Origin: Butyricicoccus pullicaecorum
GTDB lineage: Bacteria; Bacillota; Clostridia; Oscillospirales; Butyricicoccaceae
Length of the DNA stretch: 59,440 nt
Assembly: GCA_018366195.1 (NCBI GenBank)
Contig: JAGZIN010000018.1
Coordinates: forward strand, 1 to 59,440
Direction: 5' to 3'
Under the pieces are notes generated by a model. That model was not told the DNA's origin. It made no database searches and was given only the letters and a program-made list of their open reading frames with translations. This document shows, one piece after another, positions 34,109 through 42,089 of this stretch. Within the stretch, counting starts at the first letter, position 1; each line of letters starts with the position of its first letter. The translations under genes and the position numbers were made by a program.

Positions 34109-34741
34109 ATGAAAATCGCATTGATTAATGAGAATTCTCAGGCAGCAAAAAATGCACAGATTTTTGAGGTCTTGCATGAAGAAGCACAGAAGGCAGGGCA
34201 TACCGTATTTAACTACGGCATGTATGCTGCTGATGATGAAACTCAGCTGACTTATGTAAAAAATGGTCTGCTGGCAAGTATCCTGCTGTCCAGCGGTGCA
34301 GTCGATTTTGTTGTAACCGGCTGTGGTACGGGTCAAGGTGCAATGCTCGCCTGCAACTCTTTCCCGAACGTGCTGTGCGGACATATCACAAACCCACTTG
34401 ATGCTTATCTGTTCGGTCAGGTAAATGATGGCAATTGCATTGCCATGCCGTTTGCCCAGAGCTTTGGCTGGGGTGCAGAAATCAATCTGCGTGATACCTT
34501 TGCAAAGCTGTTCTCCGAGCCGTTCGGCGGCGGATACCCGAAGGAGAGAAGAGAGCCGGAGCAGCGAAACAAGAAGATTTTAGATGGAGTAAAGCTTGTA
34601 ACACACAAACCCATCATGCAGATTCTGAAGGAAATTGATCAGGAATTCCTCAAGGAGACCATTTCAGGTAAGCACTTTGCAGAGTATTTCTATGCAAACT
34701 GCAAGAATGATGAAATTGCAGATTATCTCAAGTCTCTCTAA
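34109..34741 (+). CDS. RpiB/LacAB-family isomerase (DhuI-like)
   Basis: DhuI isomerises 4-deoxy-L-threo-5-hexosulose-uronate, the product released by unsaturated glucuronyl hydrolase. The 210-residue protein belongs to the LacA/LacB/RpiB fold, with the active-site Cys72 in TGCGTGQGAML and the histidine in CGHITNPLDAY. It is about 60 residues longer than RpiB, as DhuI is. The ATG at 34109 follows AGGGAGG. The adjacent SDR performs the next step. Neither KduI-type protein nor KDG kinase is present in the window. Confidence 0.82.
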   Translation: MKIALINENSQAAKNAQIFEVLHEEAQKAGHTVFNYGMYAADDETQLTYVKNGLLASILLSSGAVDFVVTGCGTGQGAMLACNSFPNVLCGHITNPLDAYLFGQVNDGNCIAMPFAQSFGWGAEINLRDTFAKLFSEPFGGGYPKERREPEQRNKKILDGVKLVTHKPIMQILKEIDQEFLKETISGKHFAEYFYANCKNDEIADYLKSL

Positions 34742-34765
34742 GTGATACGCTTTAACATAGAGAAG

Positions 34766-34808
34766 AAAGCAAAAAAGACAGTTCGATTGGGAACTGTCTT
34801 TTTGCTTT
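34766..34808 (+). terminator. Terminator of the isomerase operon
   Basis: GCAAAAAAGACAGTTC (34769-34784) pairs with GAACTGTCTTTTTGC (34791-34805), with one A more in the left arm, and a T-rich right arm. Confidence 0.85.
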
Positions 34809-34812
34809 GGGA

Positions 34813-34841
34813 TTGACAAATGCAGGGCATAAGTGTATTGT
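34813..34841 (+). promoter_or_regulatory. Promoter of the serine hydrolase gene
   Basis: TTGACA (34813-34818), 17 bp, TATTGT (34836-34841). It begins right after the preceding terminator. Confidence 0.75.
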
Positions 34842-34881
34842 TTAGGCATAAAATCTTTTATATATCGAAAGGAAGAGAGTA

Positions 34882-36945
34882 ATGAGACGATTGACAAAAA
34901 GGATCTGTGGGCTGCTGCTTTCTGCGCTGCTCATGCTTCCCGCAACGCCTGCATTTGCGGCAGAGGATAATATATTGACAGATCCAAGTGTGACAGGTGC
35001 AGCTCGTGCACAGGCACTTGTTGATAAGTATGGTGTGACCAGTGTGCAGTATGCAGTGATGTATGACCAAAAAATCGTACAGAGCGGGCAGGCAGGTGTG
35101 TACAGCAAGCAGGAAAATCGTGCGCTCACCGCAGATACGCTTTATGGAATTGGCTCAACCAGCAAAATGTTTACGACTGCTGCTGTGATGCAGCTGGTCG
35201 ATGCGGGAAAGATTCGGTTAGATGAACCGATTACGACTTATCTGCCGGATTTCGAAATGAAAGATGAACGGTATCGTAAGATTACCGTGCGTATGCTGCT
35301 CAATCATTCCTCCGGATTGATGGGAAGCAATCTGAACAATGGATTTTTGGCAGGAGACCGTGAAAATCGACAGGCTTATACCTCGCTGCTTGCAGACCTC
35401 AAAACACAGCGGCTCAAGGCAGACCCGGGCGCATTTTCTGTGTACTGTAATGATGGGTTTACATTGGCAGAAATGATTGTCGAGCGGGTCTCCGGTCAAA
35501 GCTTTACAGATTATATCCATGAAAATCTATTAAAGCCGCTGGAAATGACACATACCTATACACCGCTCGATTCTTTCGATGAGAAGCAAGTCGCACGGAT
35601 TTATGATGCGGTCAATCCACAGCAGGAATTGCCGGTGGAAATGACACACGTCATCGGGACGGGTGGAATTTATTCTACCGCAGAGGATTTGTGCCGTTTT
35701 GGACAGCTTTTTACAGGAGAAAGTAAGATTTTGTCAGAAAACTCCCGTAAGGCAACGATGGAAAAGGAATATTTAAGAGGGCAATGGCTGCCGGATTGTG
35801 CGAATACAGTCGGATATGGTTTGGGTTGGGACGCCGTTTTCCTTAGCCCGTTTGATACCTATGGAATCAAGGCGGTATGTAAGGGCGGTGATACCCTGCA
35901 AATGCACGCACAGTTCATTGTACTGCCGGAACATAAGCTGAGTGCGGCGGTACTGACCTCCGGTGGTTCCAGCCTGTATAACAGTATGGTTGCGACTCAG
36001 CTCGTTTTGGAGGAGCTGAAAAAGAATGGACAAATTGATGAGATTCTTCCGCCGGAGCCTCTGGAGGCGGCACCGATAAAGCCGCTGGAACAGGATTTTG
36101 CCAGATATGAGGGCAAATATACAGGACAGGGTCTGTTATATCGCGTGTACTTTGATGAAAAGGAAGCACTCAATATTGTCAATGCCTATGACCCCACGGC
36201 AAAGGAGCAGCTCGTCTATATTGGAGATGGAACATTCCAAGACAAAACGGGGGCTTCGGCATATCACTTTTTGGAACAAAACGGAAAGGTTTATCTGGTT
36301 GCACAATCCCGCACGATTTTGCCCGGGGTCGGAGAATCGGATAGCACGATATATGCTGCGCAAAAGTTGGCAGACTATGAAATGCCGCAATCGGCAAAGC
36401 AGGCTTGGCAAGAGAGAAACGGAAAGCGGTATGTACAGGTTGATGCAGTCTATCATTCCGAAGCGCTTTCCGTATTGCCGGTGGCAGCAATTGGCATAGA
36501 GGAATCGCTTGGCGGATACCTTGTGGGAAATCAAATCACAGATGCCAATACGGCACGGGCGGTTGTGGAGATCCCTATGACAGCCGGACGCGATTTGACA
36601 GACTATACCTTTTTTACAGACAACGGGACGGAATATATGCAGGCAAGTGATGCAGTTTTCATAGATGCGAGTAAGATACCCGCGCTGTATGCCGGTGGCA
36701 GCCATGCCCATCTGACCATTCCGCAAAATGGATATGGCAGATGGTTCCAAATTGGTGAAGCACTCCATGGAAAGACGATGACGGTTACTATGCCGGACAA
36801 AAGTGGGTTTGTGTTATATGATGCCAAAGGCATGGCATTGAATCAAAGTGCTGTGACAGGGAAAAATACCGTCACTCTGCAAAAAGATGGATATTTATAT
36901 GTTGCAGGTCCGGCGGGTGCACGCATCGATTTGGATTTTTCATAA
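34882..36945 (+). CDS. Exported beta-lactamase-family serine hydrolase
   Basis: The 687-residue protein has a signal peptide (cleavage likely after AFA, residue 26), then a class C beta-lactamase/DD-peptidase-like domain to about residue 375. The nucleophile motif SxxK is Ser92-Thr-Ser-Lys95 (GIGSTSKMF), YxN is YCN in FSVYCNDGF, and a GGDTLQMH segment takes the third-motif position. The remaining 310 residues form beta-rich domains with no clear family. Esterase, D-aminopeptidase or carboxypeptidase activity is possible; true beta-lactamase activity is not implied. It converges with the next gene, overlapping by 6 bp. Confidence 0.85.
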   Translation: MRRLTKRICGLLLSALLMLPATPAFAAEDNILTDPSVTGAARAQALVDKYGVTSVQYAVMYDQKIVQSGQAGVYSKQENRALTADTLYGIGSTSKMFTTAAVMQLVDAGKIRLDEPITTYLPDFEMKDERYRKITVRMLLNHSSGLMGSNLNNGFLAGDRENRQAYTSLLADLKTQRLKADPGAFSVYCNDGFTLAEMIVERVSGQSFTDYIHENLLKPLEMTHTYTPLDSFDEKQVARIYDAVNPQQELPVEMTHVIGTGGIYSTAEDLCRFGQLFTGESKILSENSRKATMEKEYLRGQWLPDCANTVGYGLGWDAVFLSPFDTYGIKAVCKGGDTLQMHAQFIVLPEHKLSAAVLTSGGSSLYNSMVATQLVLEELKKNGQIDEILPPEPLEAAPIKPLEQDFARYEGKYTGQGLLYRVYFDEKEALNIVNAYDPTAKEQLVYIGDGTFQDKTGASAYHFLEQNGKVYLVAQSRTILPGVGESDSTIYAAQKLADYEMPQSAKQAWQERNGKRYVQVDAVYHSEALSVLPVAAIGIEESLGGYLVGNQITDANTARAVVEIPMTAGRDLTDYTFFTDNGTEYMQASDAVFIDASKIPALYAGGSHAHLTIPQNGYGRWFQIGEALHGKTMTVTMPDKSGFVLYDAKGMALNQSAVTGKNTVTLQKDGYLYVAGPAGARIDLDFS

Positions 36946-37464
36946 CATGTGATCCCGATAGATGTTTTCAATATGGCAGCCATGCTGTTTGGCGTAATTG
37001 TGGGTGTACTGTGTGCCGCCACGGTTGCCCGTATACCAGCAAATGACACGGCTGGATTGCTCGACCATAAAGCGGTCGCGTTCCAAATAACAGCTTTGCC
37101 GGTAGGTGGGCGCAATGGTGCAGATGATATTTCCGGTATAGGCAGCATCAAATAGACGGCGCCAGTAATCGGGCCACGTTTTTGCCATTTCGGGAAATGG
37201 AAGTGCGCAGACAAGTTCGATGTGTGGGTATTCCTGCTGCAATTGCAGTACCTCCTCTGCTGCCCATAAATCAAAGCCTTGACTCATACCTGTAATGAAA
37301 TGGGTGTAGTCCTGCTTGATTGCGCGGACAATGGCAGCACGCAAATCGCGGCGCAGCATTTCCAAAAGGTAAGGCTGTGCCTGCCAGTCAAATCCAAGCT
37401 TGGAGGGACGGCTGCCGGTAAAGCAGCAGGTGTGTGCACGGGTCATGGAAAATTCATCGAGCAT
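36940..37464 (-). CDS. YpsA-like SLOG-family protein
   Basis: The 174-residue protein resembles the DUF1273/YpsA family of the SLOG superfamily, Rossmann-like proteins thought to bind nucleotide ligands. Seen are CCFTGSRPSKLG (glycine-rich loop), HFITGMSQGFDLWAAEEVL, and CALPFPEMAKTWP. Its cellular role is not established; in Bacillus YpsA affects cell division. GGAGA precedes the ATG. It is a single gene overlapping the 3' end of the exported hydrolase. Confidence 0.8.
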   Translation of the reverse strand: MLDEFSMTRAHTCCFTGSRPSKLGFDWQAQPYLLEMLRRDLRAAIVRAIKQDYTHFITGMSQGFDLWAAEEVLQLQQEYPHIELVCALPFPEMAKTWPDYWRRLFDAAYTGNIICTIAPTYRQSCYLERDRFMVEQSSRVICWYTGNRGGTQYTHNYAKQHGCHIENIYRDHML

Positions 37465-37506
37465 AGAACCGTCTCCTTTGCAAACGAAATTTTGTTCGGT
37501 GACAAT

Positions 37507-37535
37507 ATCCTATCATAAACAGTATCACAAGTCAA
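37507..37535 (-). promoter_or_regulatory. Promoter of the SLOG gene
   Basis: On the minus strand: TTGACT (37530-37535), 17 bp, TAGGAT (37507-37512), 43 bp before the start codon. Confidence 0.6.
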
Positions 37536-37630
37536 AAGGCTTTGTGTGACAGAAAAAGAAAAAATATGGCACGTCCATGGTGCATGTAAGATTCTGTAAG
37601 AATTCGTGACCTATATGACTTTTGACACAG

Positions 37631-37677
37631 AAAAACACCCAAATCCACGCATTTATGTGCGGGTTCGGGTGTTTTTT
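37631..37677. terminator. Terminator downstream of hydF
   Basis: AAAAACACCC (37631-37640) pairs with GGGTGTTTTT (37667-37676), with further imperfect pairing inside. T-runs on both strands make it bidirectional; it ends the minus-strand hyd operon. The rest of 37536-37734 shows no gene. Confidence 0.75.
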
Positions 37678-37734
37678 CATGCAGCAGATGACGCGCATCG
37701 AAGGAAAAGACTAGAATTTTGACTTTTTGAGTCG

Positions 37735-38940
37735 CTATTCGTTCAGCAAGGCAAGAATCTCTGGAAAAATTTCCAGACTGCGTGCTAAAATGCCATGTAT
37801 GTGTGCAATGGCAATTCCATAATTGACAATCGGCACACCGGATACCGAAGCGGTATGAATCCGGTGTTTCATTTCCTTTTCATGGAGCATACAGCCGCCG
37901 CAATGCACAATAAGCGCATAATCTTCCAGATTTTCGGGAAATTCACCGCCAGAGGTAAAGGTATATCGAGGCTTTACACCAGAAAATTCCGCAATCCAAT
38001 GCGGGAGTTTGACGGTTCCAATGTCACCGCATTGGCGGTGATGGGTGCAGCCCTCGGAAATCAAAATTTGGTCACCATCATGGAGCGCAGACAGCTTGGC
38101 GGCAGCCCGAACAAGAGGGACGAGTTCTCCCTTATAGCGCGCAAACAGAATGGAAAAGGAGGTGAGCGGGATATCCGCTGGAACATCACGGGAGACCCGT
38201 CCAAATGCCTGAGAATCGGTGATGACCAGACGGGGCTTTTGATTGAGTGTACGCAGTGTATCGGTCAGCTCGGTATCCTGACAGCATATCACTGTGCATC
38301 TGGCATCTAGAATCTCTCGAATGGTTTGCTGCTGCGGCAAAATCAGTCTGCCCTTGGGCGCTGACTGGTCAATGGGAATGACCAGTACAACAATGTCCTT
38401 CGGTGTCAATAAATCCGCAACAATATGCTTTTCGGACTCCTTTTTGTGATGAAAGGTGCCAAGCTGTTGTTTGAGTTGGTGGATACCTTCTCCGGTGACC
38501 GTACTGACACAAATTTCATTTTGCTTGCAGACAGGGCGGGTTTCCAGCAGGTCGATTTTGTTCCAGACGATAAGATAGGGCAGCTGGCGTGCCGCGAAGC
38601 GTGAAAGAAGTGCTTTATCCTGTTCGGACAGACCGACGCGGGCATCTACAACCAACACGGCAATATCGGTTTGGTGCAGAACCTGATACGTTTTTTGGAT
38701 ACGCAGTGCGCCCAGCTCGCCGGTATCGTCCAGACCGGCGGTGTCAATGATGAGCACTGGACCCAGCGGAAGCAATTCCATTGCTTTCTTGACCGGATCG
38801 GTGGTGGTACCCTTGACATCGGAGACGACTGCAAGCGCTTGACCGGTGAGTGCATTGACCAGACTGGATTTTCCGGCGTTGCGAAGCCCGAAGAAGGAAA
38901 TATGGATACGCTCAGAGCTTGTCGTATCGTTGAGACTCAT
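37735..38940 (-). CDS. hydF: [FeFe]-hydrogenase H-cluster maturation GTPase HydF
   Basis: HydF is the scaffold on which the diiron subcluster is built before transfer to HydA. The 401-residue protein has an N-terminal GTPase domain (GLRNAGKSSLVNAL near residue 19, KGTTTDPV, DTAGLDD), a dimerisation domain and a C-terminal iron-sulfur domain with CTHHRQCGD and the HCGGCMLH cysteines. Length is normal. It is the last gene of the maturation operon, 32 bp after hydG. No hydrogenase catalytic gene is in the window. Confidence 0.95.
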   Translation of the reverse strand: MSLNDTTSSERIHISFFGLRNAGKSSLVNALTGQALAVVSDVKGTTTDPVKKAMELLPLGPVLIIDTAGLDDTGELGALRIQKTYQVLHQTDIAVLVVDARVGLSEQDKALLSRFAARQLPYLIVWNKIDLLETRPVCKQNEICVSTVTGEGIHQLKQQLGTFHHKKESEKHIVADLLTPKDIVVLVIPIDQSAPKGRLILPQQQTIREILDARCTVICCQDTELTDTLRTLNQKPRLVITDSQAFGRVSRDVPADIPLTSFSILFARYKGELVPLVRAAAKLSALHDGDQILISEGCTHHRQCGDIGTVKLPHWIAEFSGVKPRYTFTSGGEFPENLEDYALIVHCGGCMLHEKEMKHRIHTASVSGVPIVNYGIAIAHIHGILARSLEIFPEILALLNE

Positions 38941-38972
38941 AACAGACCTCCTGTTTGCATATACAGCATGGA

Positions 38973-40424
38973 TTAAAAATTAAAATCACGGCGGTTGGAA
39001 TTGCGGATATCTGCAATGTTTTGTGCGGCAATCGCATGCACCTTTTCATGAGGGATTTTTTGCAGCTCTCGCTCGATGACTTCATAACCCAGCTGCTTTG
39101 TTTCGGGGGAGGCATAGTCCTCCAAATATTCTGAGAGGGTCATGAGTGCATTGGGGTGGCAGCAGTTCAGGATTTGTCCGGATTTGCACAGACTCATAAA
39201 GCGGTCTCCGGTGCGCCCCATGCGATAGCAGGCGGTACAAAAAGACGGAATGTGGTTGTTTTCCATGAGCCAGCGTACTACCTCATCGAGCGTGCGCTGG
39301 TCAGAGACATCGAACTGCTCGGAATCATGCGGGCGTTCTTCTTCGGTATAGCCGCCAACCGAGGTGCGGGAGGCACCGCTTGCCTGAGAAATGCCAAGAT
39401 TCAGAAGTCGGGTTCGCACCGCTTCGGATTCTCGGGTGGAAACAATCATGCCGGTATAGGGGACGGCAAGGCGAATACAGGCAACGATTTTGGCAAAGGT
39501 ATCGTCATCAATACCATTATCAAAGGTATCGGGGTCGATATCATCGGCACGCTTGAGACGGGGCACGCTGATGGTATGCGGTCCAACCCCATGCACGGCT
39601 TCCAAATGCTCGGCATGCATCAAAAGACCGGCAAATTCATATTTGTAGCGCTCCAGACCGAATAGGACGCCAAGCCCAACATCATCAATACCACCCTCCA
39701 TGGCGCGGTCCATTGCCTCCGTGTGGTAGGCATAGTTGTGCTTGGGTCCGGTTGGGTGCAGTGCTTCATAGCTTTCTTTGTGATAGGTTTCCTGAAAGAG
39801 AATATAAGTGCCGATCCCAGCTTCTTTGAGCTTGCGGTAATTTTCCACGGTGGTTGCGGCAATGTTGACATTCACACGCCGGATATCCCCATTTTTGTGG
39901 TGTACGCTGTAAATGGTTTTGATACTCTCCAACACATATTCGATGGGACAGTTTGCCGGATCTTCTCCTGTTTCGATGGCAAGGCGCTTGTGTCCCATGT
40001 CCTGAAGTGCCAAAACCTCGGCGCGAATCTCGTCCTGTGTCAGCTTCTTTCGGGCGATATGCTTATTTTTTGCATGATAAGGACAGTAAACACAGCCATT
40101 GATGCAATAATTGGACAGATAGAGCGGCGCAAAAATGACAATGCGGTTGCCATAAAATGCTAGCTTGATTTCCTGCGCGATTTTGTATATTTCCTGAATC
40201 TTATCTGGATTTTCACAGGCGAGCAGTACAGAGGCTTCCCGATGGGTGAGTCCTGCACAGTGATAGCCGGTTTTGGTTTTCTTGGGACGGGCTTTGTCCA
40301 AAATTTCATCAATGAGTGCGTCGTTGTTTTTGTTTTCTTCTGCATAGGACAAGGTTGCACGGATTTCCTCGTCGCTGATAAACTCCTCTGCCTTGAGAGA
40401 CTTGGGATTATAAGCTGTCATCAT
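38973..40424 (-). CDS. hydG: [FeFe]-hydrogenase maturase HydG (radical SAM tyrosine lyase)
   Basis: HydG splits tyrosine to give CO and cyanide ligands on an iron-cysteine synthon. The 483-residue protein has the radical SAM motif CINGCVYC near residue 110, MGHKRLAIETGEDP, and a C-terminal domain with CTACYRMGRTGDRFM and a CCHPNAL motif that hold the auxiliary cluster. It overlaps hydE by 4 bp. Length and all three cysteine groups match family members rather than the related ThiH, which has a shorter C-terminus. Confidence 0.96.
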   Translation of the reverse strand: MMTAYNPKSLKAEEFISDEEIRATLSYAEENKNNDALIDEILDKARPKKTKTGYHCAGLTHREASVLLACENPDKIQEIYKIAQEIKLAFYGNRIVIFAPLYLSNYCINGCVYCPYHAKNKHIARKKLTQDEIRAEVLALQDMGHKRLAIETGEDPANCPIEYVLESIKTIYSVHHKNGDIRRVNVNIAATTVENYRKLKEAGIGTYILFQETYHKESYEALHPTGPKHNYAYHTEAMDRAMEGGIDDVGLGVLFGLERYKYEFAGLLMHAEHLEAVHGVGPHTISVPRLKRADDIDPDTFDNGIDDDTFAKIVACIRLAVPYTGMIVSTRESEAVRTRLLNLGISQASGASRTSVGGYTEEERPHDSEQFDVSDQRTLDEVVRWLMENNHIPSFCTACYRMGRTGDRFMSLCKSGQILNCCHPNALMTLSEYLEDYASPETKQLGYEVIERELQKIPHEKVHAIAAQNIADIRNSNRRDFNF

Positions 40425-41485
40425 ATTTTTACTCCTTCTTGTTTGCTGTCGCCACGGTCCACAACGATTTCATAGCCAATGGCTTTCATGCGTGCTTTCA
40501 GTTCCTTCAGGTTTTGCGCGGCTTCTGGACCACTGGAAAGTTTGTTGTTGTAAAGCATATATTTGTCCCGTACATTCACAGGGGACAGGTTTGGCATGAT
40601 AACATTGGCACCGCTTAAAATACCGCGTTCTCGACCATTCTGCTCGACAGAGCCGAGCGCTGTTGTCGCAGGGAGCAGCAGCTTGGGGTGAATCAGCCGA
40701 ACGAGTGATAATAAAAAGCAGGTCAGGTCGGCACTGCCCGCAGGCTCCTTGCGAAATGGGGTGTCTGCATGCGGAATAAACGGACCAATGCCGCACATTG
40801 CGGGGGAAAAGGTCTCGATGAATTTCAAATCTCCTGCGATGTGTGCGGTGGTTTGATGGGGAGAACCAACCATAAAGCCGCAGCCTGTTTGAAACCCAAG
40901 ATGTTTGAGCGTTCGGAGACATTGCATGCGATGGTCAAAAGACATTTCTTGAGGGTGCAGCGCACGATAATGCACAGAATCTGCCGTTTCATGGCGCAAG
41001 AGATAGCGGTCGGCGCCAGACGCTCGAAGCCGTTGATAGCTTTTCGGGCTGCGTTCCCCAAGAGACAGTGTAATGGCACAATCCGGAAATTGGTCTTTGA
41101 TGGAACGAATGAGCCCACAAAGTACATCATCGGTAAACCAGCCATCTTCTCCGCCCTGCATGACAAAGGTGCGGAATCCAAGGGCATACCCCTCCTGCGT
41201 ACAGGCTAGGATTTCCTCCGGTGTCAGGCGATAGCGGGAACAGGCATGATTGCTGCGGCGAATCCCACAGTACAGGCAGTCATTTTTGCAAATATTACTG
41301 ATTTCGATAAGACCGCGGATAAAGACGGTCTTGCCATAGGATTGCTGCGCCGCCTGCCTTGCAAGCTGTGCGGCAAATGCAGCAGCCTCGCTGTCATAGG
41401 ACTCGACGAGCTTTTGATAAGCGCTTTGCGGGAGCGTGTGCGTCGATGCCAATGTTTCAATGAGGGTTTTGGTTTCAGGCGTCAT
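40421..41485 (-). CDS. hydE: [FeFe]-hydrogenase maturase HydE (radical SAM)
   Basis: HydE acts on the HydG product to help form the diiron cluster. The 354-residue protein carries the radical SAM motif CKNDCLYCG near residue 67, FVMQGGEDGWFTD, and SLGERSPKSYQRL with DRYLLRHETADS. Length is normal. It overlaps the TM1266-like gene by 11 bp upstream and hydG by 4 bp downstream. Confidence 0.95.
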   Translation of the reverse strand: MTPETKTLIETLASTHTLPQSAYQKLVESYDSEAAAFAAQLARQAAQQSYGKTVFIRGLIEISNICKNDCLYCGIRRSNHACSRYRLTPEEILACTQEGYALGFRTFVMQGGEDGWFTDDVLCGLIRSIKDQFPDCAITLSLGERSPKSYQRLRASGADRYLLRHETADSVHYRALHPQEMSFDHRMQCLRTLKHLGFQTGCGFMVGSPHQTTAHIAGDLKFIETFSPAMCGIGPFIPHADTPFRKEPAGSADLTCFLLSLVRLIHPKLLLPATTALGSVEQNGRERGILSGANVIMPNLSPVNVRDKYMLYNNKLSSGPEAAQNLKELKARMKAIGYEIVVDRGDSKQEGVKI

Positions 41486-41741
41486 AGTTCACCACGTTCG
41501 ACAGAGCGGTTTTCACACTGATGCCCGACAGCTTGCCAACCTTTCCGGCAAGAGCGGAAATGGTGTCCTGCGGTGCATCTAATGCAAGACTGATAATATT
41601 GACTTTTCGTGCTTTGGTGCGATAGGGGATTCCCATACGCCCGATGATGTAATCACTGTATGTGTGGAGCAGGCTGTTGAGCTGTTCTACAACCTCGGGA
41701 TTTTCCACAATAATGCTCATGACAGCAATTCTGGTATCCAT
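41475..41741 (-). CDS. TM1266-family putative iron-only hydrogenase regulator
   Basis: This 88-residue ACT/NikR-C-like protein belongs to the family found beside hydE, hydG and hydF (TM1266 type). It starts DTRIAVMSIIVENPEVVEQLN and includes YSDYIIGRMGIPY and VNIISLALDAP. No DNA-binding domain is visible, so it may sense a metal or ligand rather than bind DNA itself. The ATG follows GGAG by 9 bases. The gene is first in the operon, directly behind a leader terminator. Confidence 0.85.
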   Translation of the reverse strand: MDTRIAVMSIIVENPEVVEQLNSLLHTYSDYIIGRMGIPYRTKARKVNIISLALDAPQDTISALAGKVGKLSGISVKTALSNVVNYDA

Positions 41742-41760
41742 GACATCAATCTCCTAAAAT

Positions 41761-41792
41761 AAAAAAATACCGCACTCCTGATTTGGGTGCGG
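41761..41792 (-). terminator. Leader terminator in front of the hyd maturation operon
   Basis: On the minus strand CCGCAC (41792-41787) pairs with GTGCGG (41775-41770) and TATTTTTTTATTTT follows. It lies only about 20 bases before the first start codon and its ribosome binding site, so it would stop the operon unless read through. This is the pattern of a conditional terminator. Confidence 0.75.
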
Positions 41793-41951
41793 CAAAGATA
41801 TCCACAGGTTGTGGATATTTCTCAAGAATAATACCGTTGCAGGAACAAGACACAGGCAGAAGCTTCTGCATTGTGTCAGGGAAGCGGTGGTATGTGAGAG
41901 TTCAACAGCACCTTTCACGCAGATTGAATCTTTGTGTCAGGAAGTAACGGT
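41793..41951 (-). promoter_or_regulatory. Candidate riboswitch/attenuator leader of the hyd operon
   Basis: The transcript begins near 41948. ACCGTT (41951-41946) can pair with AACGGT (41838-41833), enclosing about 107 bases. Inside, GACACA occurs twice within repeats of TTCC(C)TGACACAA (41932-41944 and 41871-41884), and one TGTGTC downstream can pair with either. A GCAGA/TCTGC hairpin and, after the enclosed domain, an ATATCCACA/TGTGGATAT hairpin (41798-41818) precede the terminator. I recognise no known riboswitch class. A protein- or peptide-controlled attenuator is also possible. Confidence 0.5.
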
Positions 41952-41954
41952 TTC

Positions 41955-41983
41955 ATTATAGCAAACTTATTTGACAAACGCAA
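41955..41983 (-). promoter_or_regulatory. Promoter of the hyd maturation operon
   Basis: On the minus strand: TTGCGT (41978-41983), 17 bp ending in TGC, then TATAAT (41955-41960), an extended -10 promoter. The predicted start is about 207 bases before the first codon. Confidence 0.75.
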
Positions 41984-42034
41984 GATTGTCATGAACGCCA
42001 AACCGGAAAAGCATTTGTCTCGACGCGATGCGCC

Positions 42035-42063
42035 TTGTCAAGCCTATGGAATACTGGTAGAAT
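42035..42063 (+). promoter_or_regulatory. Promoter of the YihY-like gene
   Basis: TTGTCA (42035-42040), 17 bp ending in TGG, then TAGAAT (42058-42063), an extended -10. Confidence 0.75.
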
Positions 42064-42089
42064 AAGGGCAGGAAAGGCGGTGTATCCAA

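Noticed and set aside
41798..41818. Inverted ATATCCACA/TGTGGATAT pair resembling DnaA boxes
   Set aside because: Each differs from TTATCCACA at the first base, there is no further cluster or AT-rich unwinding region, and the pair fits a hairpin of the leader.
41746..41871. A 41-codon minus-strand frame through the hyd leader, ending just before the first gene
   Set aside because: No ribosome binding site precedes its ATG and it runs through the hairpins and the T-run. A leader peptide is not excluded, but the RNA structure explains the region better.
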